Part shown: positions 44,605 through 55,545 of the stretch, in pieces
Layout: each line of letters begins with the position of its first letter
Position numbering within the stretch: the first letter of the stretch is position 1
Assembly (NCBI GenBank): GCA_017403125.1
Contig: JAFQOR010000030.1
Span: forward strand, 22,420-86,419
DNA length: 64,000 nt
Reading direction: 5' to 3'
Source: Alistipes sp.
Lineage (GTDB): Bacteria; Bacteroidota; Bacteroidia; Bacteroidales; Rikenellaceae
Notes under the pieces: model-generated
The model's input: only the letters and a program-made list of their open reading frames with translations
What the model was told of the DNA's origin: nothing
The model's database searches: none
Translations under genes and position numbers: made by a program

Positions 44605-46863
44605 ATGCTCTATGCCGAGGTCGTACTGCCATTGGCACAGCCACTCTACACCTTCTCGCTCGACGAGAGGCTCGATGTAGGTGTTGGCGATGCCGTAGTA
44701 GTGCAATTCGGAGCCAAGCGCTACTATACGGGTATTGTGTGGCGTATAAGCAACACCAAGCCCGCATATCCACGTCTTAAACCAATTATCAAACGACTAT
44801 ACTCTACACCTCTGCTCTGCGAAAAGGAGCAGAGGCTGTGGGAGTGGATTGCAGAGTACTACCTCTGCACGCCGGGTGAGGTTATGCGCCTCGCCCTGCC
44901 GTCGTTTACAAAGCCCTCTGCACTAACGCTCGACGACATGGACGAGCGTAGCATAACTCCCCCTACCGAAACATTCATAGCCCTGCATCCCCACCTTCGC
45001 ACGGAGGAGGCTCTCGCGGAGTACGTAGCACGCCACGAGCGACGCGCGCCACGACGCACCGCAACAATGGATCTTATAGCCAACATGGCAATTGAGCGCG
45101 GCACGAAGGATGGCTTTGTAGCACGGCGCCTCATCGATACCGATATTACACACCTCGCCGCACTCCGCAAATTGGGACTTATAGTCGAAGAGCAGCGCCC
45201 CATAGCACTACCATCATCCGACGCTCACAACGAGTTTCTGCTGCCAACTCTCTCCAAAGCACAAAGCATAGCGCTTGACCAGATACGCGCAGCACATGCC
45301 AATTCGCTCACGACATTGCTACATGGCGTTACAGGGTCGGGCAAGACCGAGATATACATACACCTCATAGCCGAACAGCTCGCCGCAGGGCGTGACGTGC
45401 TGATGTTGGTACCCGAGATTGTCATCACCTCGCAACTCATCGAACGCTTGGAGCGCATATTCGAGGGACGCATCACAACCTACCACTCACAACTTACGCC
45501 AATGCGCCGTGGCAAGAACTACCTTCGGTTGGCGACATCTACGGGTGGGGAGTTGGTAGTGGGCGTACGCTCGTCGATATTTCTGCCCCTGCGCCACCTC
45601 GGACTCATCATAGTGGACGAGGAGCACGATGCAAGCTACAAGAATAGCGACAGCCAACCACGATACAACGCCCGCGACTGCGCCACGATGATAGGACGCA
45701 TCTACGGCGCCCAGGTAGTGCTCGGAAGTGCCACACCTTCGTTGGAGAGCTACATGAACGCTCTCACGGGCAAGTATGCCTATGTCGAACTTAATGAGCG
45801 CTGGGGTAACGCCACATTGCCCAAGGTCATCATTTCAGACACACTACGCGCCGCAAAACGAGGCGAACGCAAGATACACTTCAACTTGGACTTGTTAAAT
45901 AACATTGAGGAGTCGTTGGAGAACAAGGAGCAGGTAATACTCTTTCAGAATCGCAGAGGCTATGCCCCATATGTACAGTGCAGCACGTGCGGCTACTCAC
46001 CTCGCTGTCCCCACTGCAACGTAACACTCACACAGCACAAACAGTCGAACCTGATGGAGTGCCACTATTGTGGGTTCACCATGCCACGCCCCACCGTATG
46101 TCCGGCATGTAACACACAGGATATTAGGTCGATGGGCTTTGGCACCGAGAAGGTCGAGGAGGAGATATCGCGACTCTTCCCAGAGGCACGCGTAGCACGC
46201 CTCGATGGTGATACATCGACATCCGAAAGCGCATTTCGACGCATCGTACACGGCGTAGAACAGGGCGAAACCGACATATTGGTCGGCACACAAATCGTAA
46301 CCAAAGGATTCGACTTTAAGGGCGTTACAACAGTAGGCATACTCAATGCCGACAACCTATTTACGTTGCCCGACTTTCGAGCCTCAGAGCGCGCATTTCA
46401 GCTTATAACACAGGTTGCAGGGCGCGCCGGACGTCATAACAACCATGGGCGTGTAGTGATACAGACATCACAGCCCAAACACCCTGTTATTTGCTATGTT
46501 GCCACGGGTGACTACCACACTATGGCAAACACCGAACTACGTGAACGCGAAGCATTTGGCTATCCGCCATACGCACGACTTATACGGTTCATGCTACACC
46601 ATGCCAATCCCACGCTACTCAACAACACTGCAAACCACTTTGCGTCACTTCTACGCCACAGATTTCAGCATCGCGTCATGGGTCCCGTGGCGGCAGCTAT
46701 CGAGATGCTGCGAGGCGAGCATCGTGTGGAGATAACGCTTAAGATTGAGAGCAGCCTCTCGATGACATCTGCACGTAGCTCGATTCGTGAGGCTATGAAG
46801 ATTCTGGCGACAAACGCCGAACACCGCAACATAAAGATAGAGGTTGATGTCGATGCTCTCTAA
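44605..46863 (+). CDS. priA: Primosomal replication restart helicase
   Basis: PriA recognises stalled forks and reloads the replicative helicase. The 752-aa protein has the 3'-end-binding N-terminal domain, the Walker A loop GVTGSGKTEIY near residue 241, the DEEH box near 338, and the zinc-binding cysteines from CSTCGYSPRCPHC through CHYCG and CPACN (about 460-510). GTQIVTKGFDF and QVAGRAGR are helicase motifs V and VI. It overlaps comF slightly. Confidence 0.95.
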   Translation: MLYAEVVLPLAQPLYTFSLDERLDVGVGDAVVVQFGAKRYYTGIVWRISNTKPAYPRLKPIIKRLYSTPLLCEKEQRLWEWIAEYYLCTPGEVMRLALPSFTKPSALTLDDMDERSITPPTETFIALHPHLRTEEALAEYVARHERRAPRRTATMDLIANMAIERGTKDGFVARRLIDTDITHLAALRKLGLIVEEQRPIALPSSDAHNEFLLPTLSKAQSIALDQIRAAHANSLTTLLHGVTGSGKTEIYIHLIAEQLAAGRDVLMLVPEIVITSQLIERLERIFEGRITTYHSQLTPMRRGKNYLRLATSTGGELVVGVRSSIFLPLRHLGLIIVDEEHDASYKNSDSQPRYNARDCATMIGRIYGAQVVLGSATPSLESYMNALTGKYAYVELNERWGNATLPKVIISDTLRAAKRGERKIHFNLDLLNNIEESLENKEQVILFQNRRGYAPYVQCSTCGYSPRCPHCNVTLTQHKQSNLMECHYCGFTMPRPTVCPACNTQDIRSMGFGTEKVEEEISRLFPEARVARLDGDTSTSESAFRRIVHGVEQGETDILVGTQIVTKGFDFKGVTTVGILNADNLFTLPDFRASERAFQLITQVAGRAGRHNNHGRVVIQTSQPKHPVICYVATGDYHTMANTELREREAFGYPPYARLIRFMLHHANPTLLNNTANHFASLLRHRFQHRVMGPVAAAIEMLRGEHRVEITLKIESSLSMTSARSSIREAMKILATNAEHRNIKIEVDVDAL

Positions 46864-47563
46864 CATACTCAACGGCATCGGCTCGCTGATATTTGCCGAG
46901 GAGTGTATCATCTGTCATGAGCCTATTGCATCGTCGTTGCACGGCGTATGCACCAAGTGCCGCTATCAGATTCCAACCACACAGTATTGGCTCTACGAGG
47001 AGAATCCCGTAACCGAACACTTCGATGGGTTAGTTCCCATATACCGCGCATCCTCCTTCATCTTCTACTCGACACACAGCCCTTGGCGCAACGCCATACA
47101 CAACTTCAAGTATCACAACGCATGGCGCATAGCCTACAACATGGCGCGATGGTATGGCAGAGAGTTGAAGAGTTCGGGGCTCTACGACGATGTGGACATC
47201 GTTGTTCCCATCCCGTTACACTACAAAAAGCTACTAAAACGCAGCTACAACCAATCGACATACATCGCCGAGGGCATAGCTCGCGAGCTTGGCATCGACT
47301 ACAACTCACACCTGCTATATCGCAGGCGCAACAATCCGCCTCAAGCTCGAAACAAGGCATCACAGCGCTGGCAAAATGTCGAAGAGCTATTTGCTGTGCG
47401 CAATGCCAAGAGATTGCAAGGCAAACATATACTTATTGTGGATGATGTACTTACAACAGGTGCCACGATATGCTCTTGTGTCGAGGCGATACTTCGTGTA
47501 GCGCCCGATTGTCGCGTATCGGTGGCAACACTTGCCGTAACTCGAAGTATCGAGCGAGATTAA
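46847..47563 (+). CDS. ComF-family phosphoribosyltransferase-like protein
   Basis: ComF proteins carry a zinc-finger-like N-terminus and a PRTase fold; they are linked to DNA uptake in transformable bacteria but are widespread. Here CIICHEP and CTKCRYQ give the four cysteines, and the PRPP loop is LIVDDVLTTGATI near residue 200. The frame can open at TTG 46844, ATG 46847 or ATG 46853; I chose 46847, inside the last codons of priA. PriA-ComF coupling is seen in other genomes. Natural competence is not shown by this gene alone. Confidence 0.87.
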   Translation: MSMLSNILNGIGSLIFAEECIICHEPIASSLHGVCTKCRYQIPTTQYWLYEENPVTEHFDGLVPIYRASSFIFYSTHSPWRNAIHNFKYHNAWRIAYNMARWYGRELKSSGLYDDVDIVVPIPLHYKKLLKRSYNQSTYIAEGIARELGIDYNSHLLYRRRNNPPQARNKASQRWQNVEELFAVRNAKRLQGKHILIVDDVLTTGATICSCVEAILRVAPDCRVSVATLAVTRSIERD

Positions 47564-47605
47564 ATTAGCAGATTCCTTATACGACCTTAAATTTGGTGGT
47601 GCAGA

Positions 47606-48781
47606 CTACTCCACATCTATGCTGAACGTTCTGCCAAAACGGTCGGTCGCAACTATTGTAATATCGCTATTTTGCTCGGTACGACGACAGCGAAAATAGT
47701 GCTTTGCAGGGAGCCCCGAACGGCGCAGACGGTCCATTATAACATCGTCGTAATCAGCAATATTATTCACGTAATAAAGGTAATCGGGATCAACCATTTC
47801 GACCTGTTCCATAGCTCCTCTGTTTTCGCCATTTTCCACCCACTCCACAATCCACTGTTCATCCCAACCAAGCACCTTTACAACGATATACTCCTCGTTG
47901 TTCTCGACCCAACCCTCTTGCCACACGACAAATCGATGACGAGCATCCTCGCCCAAGATGCGATGGTGCCATTTCCACTCCCAGTCGCGCTCCTCGATGC
48001 AGAATACCCCCTGCGGCATGCCATCGGCACAGAGAGGCGCAAACCATAGATTGCCATTTACCTGCGCTACACTATGCTCAATAGCCTTGGGAGTGATGTC
48101 AGCCGTAGCGTGTCGGTGGCGATGCCCCGTAATAAAGTGTACAGTGCGGTTGCGGAATAGGCGCATTATCCTCTTTGCATAGGGCAATGGTTCGCCCGAA
48201 CGAAAATCGACCAACGGCGCATGCATGGCAACAGCTATACGCTTGGTAAACGGAGTCTTATGCACCAAGCGGCGCATCCACTTAAACTGCTTACGGTCAA
48301 TAGCTATCCTATAATCATCGTAGCTATTATAGACTATATTGTCGAGGGCAAAAAAGCGCGTATCCCCCAAATCAAACATATAGTATCTCTCGCCAAATGT
48401 TGCCTCATAGGGAGCTTGCGCAAGAGGCTCATCACCCTCGACAGCACGATTATGGTCGTGGTTACCGATAACGGCATATACGGGCACACCCAACGCCTCG
48501 AACATACTCTTCACACGTGGCAGGAATTCCATCGTATCCCACACAACATCTCCGGTAAGCAGGATAGCTATGGGGAGATTGCTCTCGCTCCTATACTCCT
48601 CAACCACTGCGCCTATAAGAGGCACAATATCATGTTCAAGACGCTCTATCTGCTCCTCGGTCTGGGGCTGTGTATCACCAACTACAATAAGATTAAAACC
48701 GCGCTCTTGCGCCACGCCTTTACCCGCAAATCCCAACATTAGTATCGTCGCGAAAATTGCGATTTTCATTCTCATTCTCAT
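47606..48781 (-). CDS. Secreted metallophosphoesterase (calcineurin-like)
   Basis: The ~391-aa protein has a signal peptide (MKIAIFATILMLGFAGKGVA-Q) and the metallophosphoesterase motifs GDTQP, LTGDVVWDT, GNHDH, AMHAP and TGHRHRH that carry the two-metal ligands. The C-terminal ~150 residues form a beta-rich domain of the kind that accompanies such enzymes in Bacteroidetes. Starts are possible at ATG 48781, 48775 or 48769; the last gives the tightest signal peptide. The natural substrate is unknown. It is divergent from dnaX. Confidence 0.85.
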   Translation of the reverse strand: MRMRMKIAIFATILMLGFAGKGVAQERGFNLIVVGDTQPQTEEQIERLEHDIVPLIGAVVEEYRSESNLPIAILLTGDVVWDTMEFLPRVKSMFEALGVPVYAVIGNHDHNRAVEGDEPLAQAPYEATFGERYYMFDLGDTRFFALDNIVYNSYDDYRIAIDRKQFKWMRRLVHKTPFTKRIAVAMHAPLVDFRSGEPLPYAKRIMRLFRNRTVHFITGHRHRHATADITPKAIEHSVAQVNGNLWFAPLCADGMPQGVFCIEERDWEWKWHHRILGEDARHRFVVWQEGWVENNEEYIVVKVLGWDEQWIVEWVENGENRGAMEQVEMVDPDYLYYVNNIADYDDVIMDRLRRSGLPAKHYFRCRRTEQNSDITIVATDRFGRTFSIDVE

Positions 48782-48806
48782 CACTAAAACATCTGTTTCT
48801 GCCCGA

Positions 48807-48814
48807 CAAAGATA
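48807..48814 (-). promoter_or_regulatory. -7 element TATCTTTG of the phosphoesterase gene
   Basis: Leftward TATCTTTG lies about 26 bases before the first in-frame ATG. Confidence 0.5.
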
Positions 48815-48889
48815 CTATTTTCGCGTCACAAACAATACACAGCACAACAAAATGTTGCGCACGCACGTACGAGAGAGCAAAAATTTTAC

Positions 48890-48897
48890 TATCTTTG
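48890..48897 (+). promoter_or_regulatory. -7 element TATCTTTG of dnaX, almost at the start codon
   Basis: TATCTTTG ends only seven bases before the dnaX ATG (48905), predicting a leaderless or nearly leaderless mRNA. Confidence 0.5.
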
Positions 48898-48904
48898 TCG
48901 AGTT

Positions 48905-50770
48905 ATGGAGAACTTTGTAGTATCAGCACGCAAATATCGTCCTGCGACCTTCGCCTCGGTCGTAGGTCAGCGCCACATCACCTCGACATTGAAGAACGCC
49001 ATAGAGCGCGGGCAGCTTGCCCATGCCTATCTCTTCTGTGGGCCCCGCGGTGTGGGCAAAACCACATGTGCCCGCATCTTTGCCAAGGCAATCAACTGCC
49101 TTAATCCACAGCATGGAGAGGCGTGCAACGAGTGTGAGTCATGTCGCTCGTTCAACGAAAACCGCTCGCTGAATGTGCACGAGCTTGACGCAGCATCCAA
49201 CAACTCGGTGGACGACATTCGCAACCTAATTGAACAGGTGCGCATCATACCGCAGCAGGGGCGCTATTCCGTATTTGTTATCGATGAGGTACACATGCTC
49301 TCGTCGGCAGCGTTCAACGCCTTTCTGAAAACATTGGAGGAGCCCCCACAGCACGCCGTATTCATCCTTGCCACAACCGAAAAACATAAGATTATACCTA
49401 CCATCCTATCACGATGCCAAATATATGACTTCAACCGCATAAAGGTCGAAGATGGTGTGGAGTATCTGCGATATATTGCCCAGAAGGAGGGCATCACGGC
49501 GGATGATGAAGCACTTAACCTTATATCACACAAGGCAGATGGCGGCATGCGCGACGCGCTGTCGATGTTCGACAAGGCTGTATCGTTCTGCGGAACGACA
49601 CTCAACTACAAGGATGTTGCAACGACACTGAACGTGCTCGACTACGACACCTACTTCTCGATTACCGAGATGCTGCTTGCAGGCAGATATACCGATGCTT
49701 TGATAGCCTTCGACGAGGTCCTTGCCAAGGGCTTCTCGCCACAAATATTCATTGCAGGTCTTAACGCTCACATGCGCGACCTGCTTATGGCAAAGGGCCC
49801 GGCCGCATCGCTCATAGAGTTCACGGGAACGCTGGTCGAGAGATATAAGCAGCAGGCTACCAAATGTAGCGAGGACTTCTTGTTCGACGCTATTTCGCTG
49901 TTGAGCGAGGCTGATGGTAAAATACGACAATCGTCGAACCAACGACTACTCGTAGAGCTGGGGCTTATGAAAATAGCGGGTCTCGGTCAAAAAAAAAATG
50001 AGGATACCGGGACGTTAAGTTTTGCAACCGACATCCCGCTACCTCCGGTAGGCAGACAAACACAGCAGGTAGTTGCCCAACAACAAGCGGCAGCAATGCC
50101 ACAAACTACGGCAACAGCGACACCAAGCAATAGCGTACAGTCCACGCCCCAACGAAGTGCAGCAACAGCACCGCGAATAGAGCAGCCGGTAGCAGCACCT
50201 CGCCAGACAACAGCACAGACGGCGCCTCGCCCCGAACAACCGGCAACGGCAGTGCCACAACATCGGGAGCAGACACCAAAGACAACGACGACGCGCACAA
50301 AGAGAGGTGTCTCGATAAATTCCATCATAAATACCGCGGGAGCACAGCAGCAAAGGGTAGAGACAGAGAACGAGAACCCGACGGAGAGCCCCGAAGGACA
50401 GACAGTTGTGGTGGATAGCCGTAGCGAGGCTAAGATTCTCGACGCCAAGGAGCGCATAATAGCTGATTTGGAACGCAACCGCCCACGCTTTGCCGGAGCA
50501 TTTGGGGAGATGCGCGTGACAAAGAACGTAATCAGTATAGAGGTCCCCTCGCAGGAGCTGTACGAAGATATAATGCGTTCGAAGAGCGAGTTGCTGATGA
50601 GCATAATCAAAGAGGCCGGAATAGAGGGCTACATCGAACTCGAAGTTGCCGTGAACGAGAAGATAAAGGCTGCACGCCCCATAACCATTGAGGATAGACT
50701 TCGACACCTCGCAGGCAAAAACCAACGTCTCGCGGAGATGATAGATAAACTCGGACTCGACGCAGAGTAG
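48905..50770 (+). CDS. dnaX: DNA polymerase III subunit gamma/tau
   Basis: DnaX is the ATPase core of the clamp loader. The 621-aa protein has Walker A GPRGVGKTT (about residue 44), a zinc module (CLNPQHGEACNECESC), DEVHMLS, and SRCQIYDF. The middle (about 375-480) is a low-complexity Gln/Thr/Pro/Ala linker. The C-terminal ~110 residues form a tau-like domain that ends MIDKLGLDAE. I saw an A8 run at about 49990 (codons for QKKNE) that could permit slippage to a short gamma form, but this is only a possibility. Confidence 0.94.
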   Translation: MENFVVSARKYRPATFASVVGQRHITSTLKNAIERGQLAHAYLFCGPRGVGKTTCARIFAKAINCLNPQHGEACNECESCRSFNENRSLNVHELDAASNNSVDDIRNLIEQVRIIPQQGRYSVFVIDEVHMLSSAAFNAFLKTLEEPPQHAVFILATTEKHKIIPTILSRCQIYDFNRIKVEDGVEYLRYIAQKEGITADDEALNLISHKADGGMRDALSMFDKAVSFCGTTLNYKDVATTLNVLDYDTYFSITEMLLAGRYTDALIAFDEVLAKGFSPQIFIAGLNAHMRDLLMAKGPAASLIEFTGTLVERYKQQATKCSEDFLFDAISLLSEADGKIRQSSNQRLLVELGLMKIAGLGQKKNEDTGTLSFATDIPLPPVGRQTQQVVAQQQAAAMPQTTATATPSNSVQSTPQRSAATAPRIEQPVAAPRQTTAQTAPRPEQPATAVPQHREQTPKTTTTRTKRGVSINSIINTAGAQQQRVETENENPTESPEGQTVVVDSRSEAKILDAKERIIADLERNRPRFAGAFGEMRVTKNVISIEVPSQELYEDIMRSKSELLMSIIKEAGIEGYIELEVAVNEKIKAARPITIEDRLRHLAGKNQRLAEMIDKLGLDAE

Positions 50771-50834
50771 CGTGAAGGTGTTACGGAATTAAGAATATAG
50801 GATTTGTAAGTTATAAATTTTGAACATTAGAGAT

Positions 50835-52130
50835 ATGATTAAGGATTTTGTTGAAGAACTCGAATGGCGCGGTATGATTCACACCATCATGCCCGGAGCC
50901 AAAGAGCAGTTACAGAAGGAGATGACAACTGCATACTTGGGCATAGACCCCACAGCCGACTCACTACATATCGGGCACCTCGTGGGTGTCATGATTTTGA
51001 AGCACTTCCAGATGTGCGGACACCGCCCCATAGCCCTTATCGGAGGAGCTACGGGCATGATTGGCGACCCGTCGGGGAAGTCGCAGGAGCGCAATCTCCT
51101 CGACGAGGCTACGTTGCGCCACAACCAGGAGGCTATTGGTCGTCAGTTGGCAAAGCTCATCGACTTTGACTCTACGGCACAGAACCACGCCTTGTTGGTA
51201 AACAACTACGACTGGATGAAGGAGTTCTCGTTCTTGGACTTCGCGCGCGACATCGGCAAGTGCATAACCGTAAACTACATGATGGCGAAGGACTCGGTGA
51301 AGAAGCGCTTTAACGGCGAGGGCGACGGCATGTCATTCACGGAGTTTACATACCAGCTGTTGCAGGGCTACGACTTTCTCTATCTCTACGAGAAGTATGG
51401 CTGCAAGGTACAGCTCGGAGGTGCCGACCAGTGGGGCAACATCACAACCGGTACGGAGCTTATACGCCGCAAACTTGGTAGCGAGGCAGAGGCCTTTGCA
51501 ATAACTTGTCCGCTTATCACAAAGGCAGATGGCACAAAGTTTGGCAAGACAGAGTCCGGAAACGTATGGCTCGATGCACGCTATACCTCGCCCTACAAGT
51601 TCTACCAATTCTGGTTGAACGTGAGCGACGACGATGCCAAGCGCTACATAAAGATATTTACGCTGCTCAACCGCGAGACTATCGAGACACTCATCAAGGA
51701 GCATGATGAGGCGCCACACCTTCGCATCTTGCAGAAGCGCCTTGCCGAGGAGCTTACGACAATGATACACTCGAAGGAGGAGCTCGAAAAGGCACAGGCT
51801 GCAACAAACATCCTCTTTGGCAACGCTACGTCGGAGGCTCTGCGCTCGTTGGATGAGGCTACGTTGTTGCAGGTATTCGAGGGTGTACCACAGTTCAATA
51901 TCTCGCGTAGCAGCCTCGACAAGCCATTCATCGACATTGTTGCCGACATTTGCAAGGTATTCCCCTCAAAGGGCGAGTGCCGCAAGATGGTGCAGGGTGG
52001 AGGCGTGCAGCTCAACAAGGAGAAGATTACGGATGCTATGCGAATGGTTACAGCCGACGACCTTATTGCCAACAAGTATCTGCTGGCACAGCGCGGCAAG
52101 AAGAACTACTATCTAATTGTTGTGGAATAA
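50835..52130 (+). CDS. tyrS: Tyrosyl-tRNA synthetase
   Basis: TyrS charges tRNA-Tyr. The 431-aa protein has the class I signature region [26 protein letters not shown], the tyrosine-site segment [10 protein letters not shown], and [11 protein letters not shown] standing for KMSKS. The C-terminal S4-like RNA-binding part ends [12 protein letters not shown]. The upstream TTG at 50820 was rejected for the ATG at 50835. It is followed one base after its stop by folB. Confidence 0.95.
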   Translation: MIKDFVEELEWRGMIHTIMPGAKEQLQKEMTTAYLGIDPTADSLHIGHLVGVMILKHFQMCGHRPIALIGGATGMIGDPSGKSQERNLLDEATLRHNQEAIGRQLAKLIDFDSTAQNHALLVNNYDWMKEFSFLDFARDIGKCITVNYMMAKDSVKKRFNGEGDGMSFTEFTYQLLQGYDFLYLYEKYGCKVQLGGADQWGNITTGTELIRRKLGSEAEAFAITCPLITKADGTKFGKTESGNVWLDARYTSPYKFYQFWLNVSDDDAKRYIKIFTLLNRETIETLIKEHDEAPHLRILQKRLAEELTTMIHSKEELEKAQAATNILFGNATSEALRSLDEATLLQVFEGVPQFNISRSSLDKPFIDIVADICKVFPSKGECRKMVQGGGVQLNKEKITDAMRMVTADDLIANKYLLAQRGKKNYYLIVVE

Positions 52131-52131
52131 G

Positions 52132-52491
52132 GTGAAAACGCTATATACCATACGTTTAGACGGCATCTATCTACGTGCCTATCACGGCTGCTACGACCTC
52201 GAACAGCAGGTTGGCAACCGCTTTCGCGTCGATTTGGCAATCCGCACTCCATTGGGCGACCTCCCATCGTCGGACGATGTGCGTGATGCAGTAAACTACC
52301 TCACCGTATTCGAGATTGTGGAGCAGACGATGAAGCGCACACAGCGCACGATAGAGGCGGCAGCGGCAAATATCATCGAGGCAATTAAGGAGAGATTTCC
52401 CGAAATTGTCGAGGTGGAGTGCACAGTAGCAAAGATTGCGCCCCCGCTTGGTGGCAAAATCGACAAGGTGAGTGTCACGCTCATCGGGTAA
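52132..52491 (+). CDS. folB: Dihydroneopterin aldolase
   Basis: FolB makes 6-hydroxymethyl-dihydropterin in folate synthesis. The 119-aa protein (normal ~120) has YTIRLDGIYLRAYHGCYDLEQQVGNRFRVDL and ends with a typical AKIAPPLGGKIDKVSVTL. The frame has no ATG near; GTG at 52132, one base after the tyrS stop, gives the expected N-terminus (M-K-T-L-Y). Coupled translation from tyrS is likely. Confidence 0.92.
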   Translation: MKTLYTIRLDGIYLRAYHGCYDLEQQVGNRFRVDLAIRTPLGDLPSSDDVRDAVNYLTVFEIVEQTMKRTQRTIEAAAANIIEAIKERFPEIVEVECTVAKIAPPLGGKIDKVSVTLIG

Positions 52492-52537
52492 CACAACGTT
52501 TAACAATAACTGTTTTAGTAACCAAAACATACAAGTT

Positions 52538-53863
52538 ATGGCATCAGTTGATAATCGCGGAGGCTTTGGCGGTAAGATTGCAGCAATCCTCGCAGCTGCC
52601 GGATCGGCAATAGGTCTGGGCAACATCTGGCGCTTTCCCTACATCACCAACGAGAATGGTGGCGGAGCCTTCATCCTCATATACTTGGCGTGCATTATTC
52701 TGCTTGGTCTGCCGTTGCTCATTGCCGAGTTCTCGGTGGGTCACAACTCGAAATGCAACCCCGTGGATGCCTACTCGAAGATTCGCAAAGGCTGGGGATG
52801 GCTCGGAGCGATGGGCCTTGTCTCGGTATTTCTAATCATGGGCTACTACTTTGTCATATCGGGATGGACTCTGGATTACGCCATATCGTCGGCAACAAAC
52901 GCCATTAGCGACGGCTACTTCCAAGAGTTCACTACATCGACATGGTCGCCACTCATCTACACCTATATCTTCGTACTACTCACCCACTTTATCATCATTG
53001 GTGGAGTGCAGGGCGGCATCGAGAAGGCATCGAAACTTATGATGCCTCTGCTCTTTGCCATAATCATTGCATTGGCAGTGTACTCATTATGGCAGCCCGA
53101 GGGTCGCGCTGCGGCAAGCGGCGTCTTCACCCCCGACTTCTCGAAAGTCTCGGGTCAGACATTCCTTGATGCCATAGGTCAGGCGTTCTTTACGCTCTCT
53201 ATCGGCATGGGTGCGATGCTCATCTACGGCTCTTACTTTAAGAAGGGAACCAAGATTGCCGGCACCGCCATAAGCGTTGTGGCACTCGACACGCTTGTTG
53301 CTATAACAGCCGCAATAATCATCTTCTCGGCAGGCGTGGAGGATGTTCAGGGCTCGGAGTTGGCGTTTGTTGCCATGCCCAAAGTATTCTCTACAATGCC
53401 GGCAGGCGAGGTGTGGGCTACGCTATTCTTCCTACTCTTGGGCTTGGCAGCGCTATCATCAACAATATCGATGCACGAGGCAGTAACATCGTACTTTGTC
53501 GAGAAGCGCAACATGTCGCGCAAGAAGGCAGCATGGTTAGTGACATTCGGTGCAATGGCACTCGCTACGACAGCATCACTCTCGTTGGGCATGTGGAGCG
53601 ACGTTACGATACTTGGCATGAATATCTTCGATACGCTCGACACCTTCACCGGCAAGTTTATGCTCCCGATCCTCGGCATCATGACAGCAATCTTCGTAGG
53701 ATGGATTTGGAAGAAGGAGGATATGAAGGCGGAGCTTACGGCCGAGGGCGGCATCGACAAGGCAACCTATCCGTTTGTGCGTTTCTTGCTTAAATGGGTA
53801 TGTCCCGTATTGGTATCAATAGTATTTGTATTTGGCGTTATCGACTTTATCGATAAGCTATAA
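52538..53863 (+). CDS. Sodium-dependent neurotransmitter-symporter-family transporter
   Basis: NSS/SNF (LeuT-like) transporters import amino acids with Na+. The 441-aa protein begins GGFGGKIAAILAAAGSAIGLGNIWRFPYITNENGGGAF, with the conserved unwound first span. It has about 11 hydrophobic segments, including TLSIGMGAMLIYGSY, a usual bacterial number. The substrate is unknown. The frame to 52472 was rejected because it overlaps folB and lacks a good start. Confidence 0.92.
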   Translation: MASVDNRGGFGGKIAAILAAAGSAIGLGNIWRFPYITNENGGGAFILIYLACIILLGLPLLIAEFSVGHNSKCNPVDAYSKIRKGWGWLGAMGLVSVFLIMGYYFVISGWTLDYAISSATNAISDGYFQEFTTSTWSPLIYTYIFVLLTHFIIIGGVQGGIEKASKLMMPLLFAIIIALAVYSLWQPEGRAAASGVFTPDFSKVSGQTFLDAIGQAFFTLSIGMGAMLIYGSYFKKGTKIAGTAISVVALDTLVAITAAIIIFSAGVEDVQGSELAFVAMPKVFSTMPAGEVWATLFFLLLGLAALSSTISMHEAVTSYFVEKRNMSRKKAAWLVTFGAMALATTASLSLGMWSDVTILGMNIFDTLDTFTGKFMLPILGIMTAIFVGWIWKKEDMKAELTAEGGIDKATYPFVRFLLKWVCPVLVSIVFVFGVIDFIDKL

Positions 53864-53907
53864 ACATCACGCAACTAAATAGAAACTATACAAGATAAAA
53901 GAGAACT

Positions 53908-55521
53908 ATGGCAGATTTCATCTATCAGGAGCCGTTTCCTATCCAGCAGGATAAGACGGAGTACCGCCTTCTCACGAAGGACTATGTAAAGGTTGTCGAG
54001 TGCGACGGACGTAAGATTTTGAAGGTCGATCCCAAGGGTCTTGAACTTCTTGCCAAGGAGGCATACAGCGACGTATCATTCTATTTGCGCGCTTCGCACC
54101 TCCAAAAGTTGGCCAACATCCTCGAAGATAAGGAGGCTACCGACAACGACAAGTTTGTTGCCTACACCATGCTTATGAACCAGTGTGTAGCCGCCGAGGG
54201 TGAACTTCCCACGTGCCAGGATACCGGTACAGCTATCTGTATCGGACATAAGGGCGAGGATGTATATACCGGAGCAAACGATGCGGAGTGCATCTCGCGC
54301 GGTGTATATGAGACCTACAAAGAGCGCAACTTGCGCTACTCTCAGGTTGTACCCTTCACGATGACCGACGAGAAGAACTCGGCTACAAACCTCCCCGCAC
54401 AGATTGACATCTATGCTGGTCACCCCGGTATGGAGTACGACTTCTTGTTCATCACCAAGGGTGGTGGCTCGGCAAACAAGACCTTCCTCTATCAGCAGAC
54501 CAAGGCGTTGCTCAACGAGGAGTCGCTGACGAAGTTCATCAAGGAGCACATCCTCGATCTCGGCACATCGGCATGTCCCCCATACCACCTTGCAATATGC
54601 ATCGGTGGCACATCGGCAGAGATGTGTCTATCGACCGTAAAGAAGGCTTCGGCAGGATACCTCGACGAGCTCCCCACATCGGGTAATGAGGGTGGTCGTT
54701 GCTTCCGCGATTTGGAGTGGGAGGCTCGCGTAGAGAAGATTTGTCAGGAGATAGGTCTTGGCGCACAGTTTGGCGGCAAGTACTACGTGCACGACGTGCG
54801 CGTAATTCGTGCACCTCGCCACGCAGCATCATGCCCCGTCGCTATCGGTGTAAGCTGCTCGGCAGACCGCAACATCAAGGCGAAGATTACACCCGAGGGT
54901 ATCTTCATCGAGAAGTTGGAGAAGAATCCCGCACGCTTCCTCCCGGCACAGGCTCCCGCAATGTCACCCGCAGTAGATATCGACCTTGACGAGGGTATGG
55001 ATAAGGTACGCGAGATTTTGTCGAAGTACCCCATTAAGACTCGTCTAAACCTCAAAGGTACGCTCGTTGTGGCGCGCGACATAGCCCACGCCCGCATCAA
55101 GCAGATGCTCGACGAGGGTAAGCCTATGCCCGACTATTTCAAAAAGCACCCCGTATATTATGCAGGTCCGGCAAAGACTCCCGCAGGCATGGCTTCGGGA
55201 TCGTTCGGTCCTACAACAGCAGGTCGTATGGACTCATACGTTGATCTGTTCCAGAAGGCGGGAGGCTCGTTGGTGATGGTGGCAAAGGGTAACCGCTCAC
55301 AGCAGGTAACCGACGCTTGCAAGGCAAACGGAGGCTTCTACCTCGGTTCGATTGGTGGCCCCGCAGCTATCTTGGCAAAGAACTCGATAAAGAGCGTCGA
55401 GGTTGTCGATTTCGAGGAGCTCGGCATGGAGGCGGTACGTAAGATCTACGTCGAGAACTTCCCTGCGTTCATCATCGTTGATGACAAGGGCAACGACTTC
55501 TTTGCAGACTTTGCACACTAA
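53908..55521 (+). CDS. Class I fumarate hydratase (iron-sulfur)
   Basis: This oxygen-sensitive [4Fe-4S] hydratase interconverts fumarate and malate. The 537-aa single chain has both alpha and beta regions of FumA/FumB. Cluster cysteines are likely in [14 protein letters not shown] and [15 protein letters not shown]; the beta part shows [31 protein letters not shown] class I enzyme suits an anaerobe making succinate through fumarate. The neighbours are unrelated in function. Confidence 0.93.
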   Translation: MADFIYQEPFPIQQDKTEYRLLTKDYVKVVECDGRKILKVDPKGLELLAKEAYSDVSFYLRASHLQKLANILEDKEATDNDKFVAYTMLMNQCVAAEGELPTCQDTGTAICIGHKGEDVYTGANDAECISRGVYETYKERNLRYSQVVPFTMTDEKNSATNLPAQIDIYAGHPGMEYDFLFITKGGGSANKTFLYQQTKALLNEESLTKFIKEHILDLGTSACPPYHLAICIGGTSAEMCLSTVKKASAGYLDELPTSGNEGGRCFRDLEWEARVEKICQEIGLGAQFGGKYYVHDVRVIRAPRHAASCPVAIGVSCSADRNIKAKITPEGIFIEKLEKNPARFLPAQAPAMSPAVDIDLDEGMDKVREILSKYPIKTRLNLKGTLVVARDIAHARIKQMLDEGKPMPDYFKKHPVYYAGPAKTPAGMASGSFGPTTAGRMDSYVDLFQKAGGSLVMVAKGNRSQQVTDACKANGGFYLGSIGGPAAILAKNSIKSVEVVDFEELGMEAVRKIYVENFPAFIIVDDKGNDFFADFAH

Positions 55522-55545
55522 TATCTAACTCTATTCCATCCCTAC

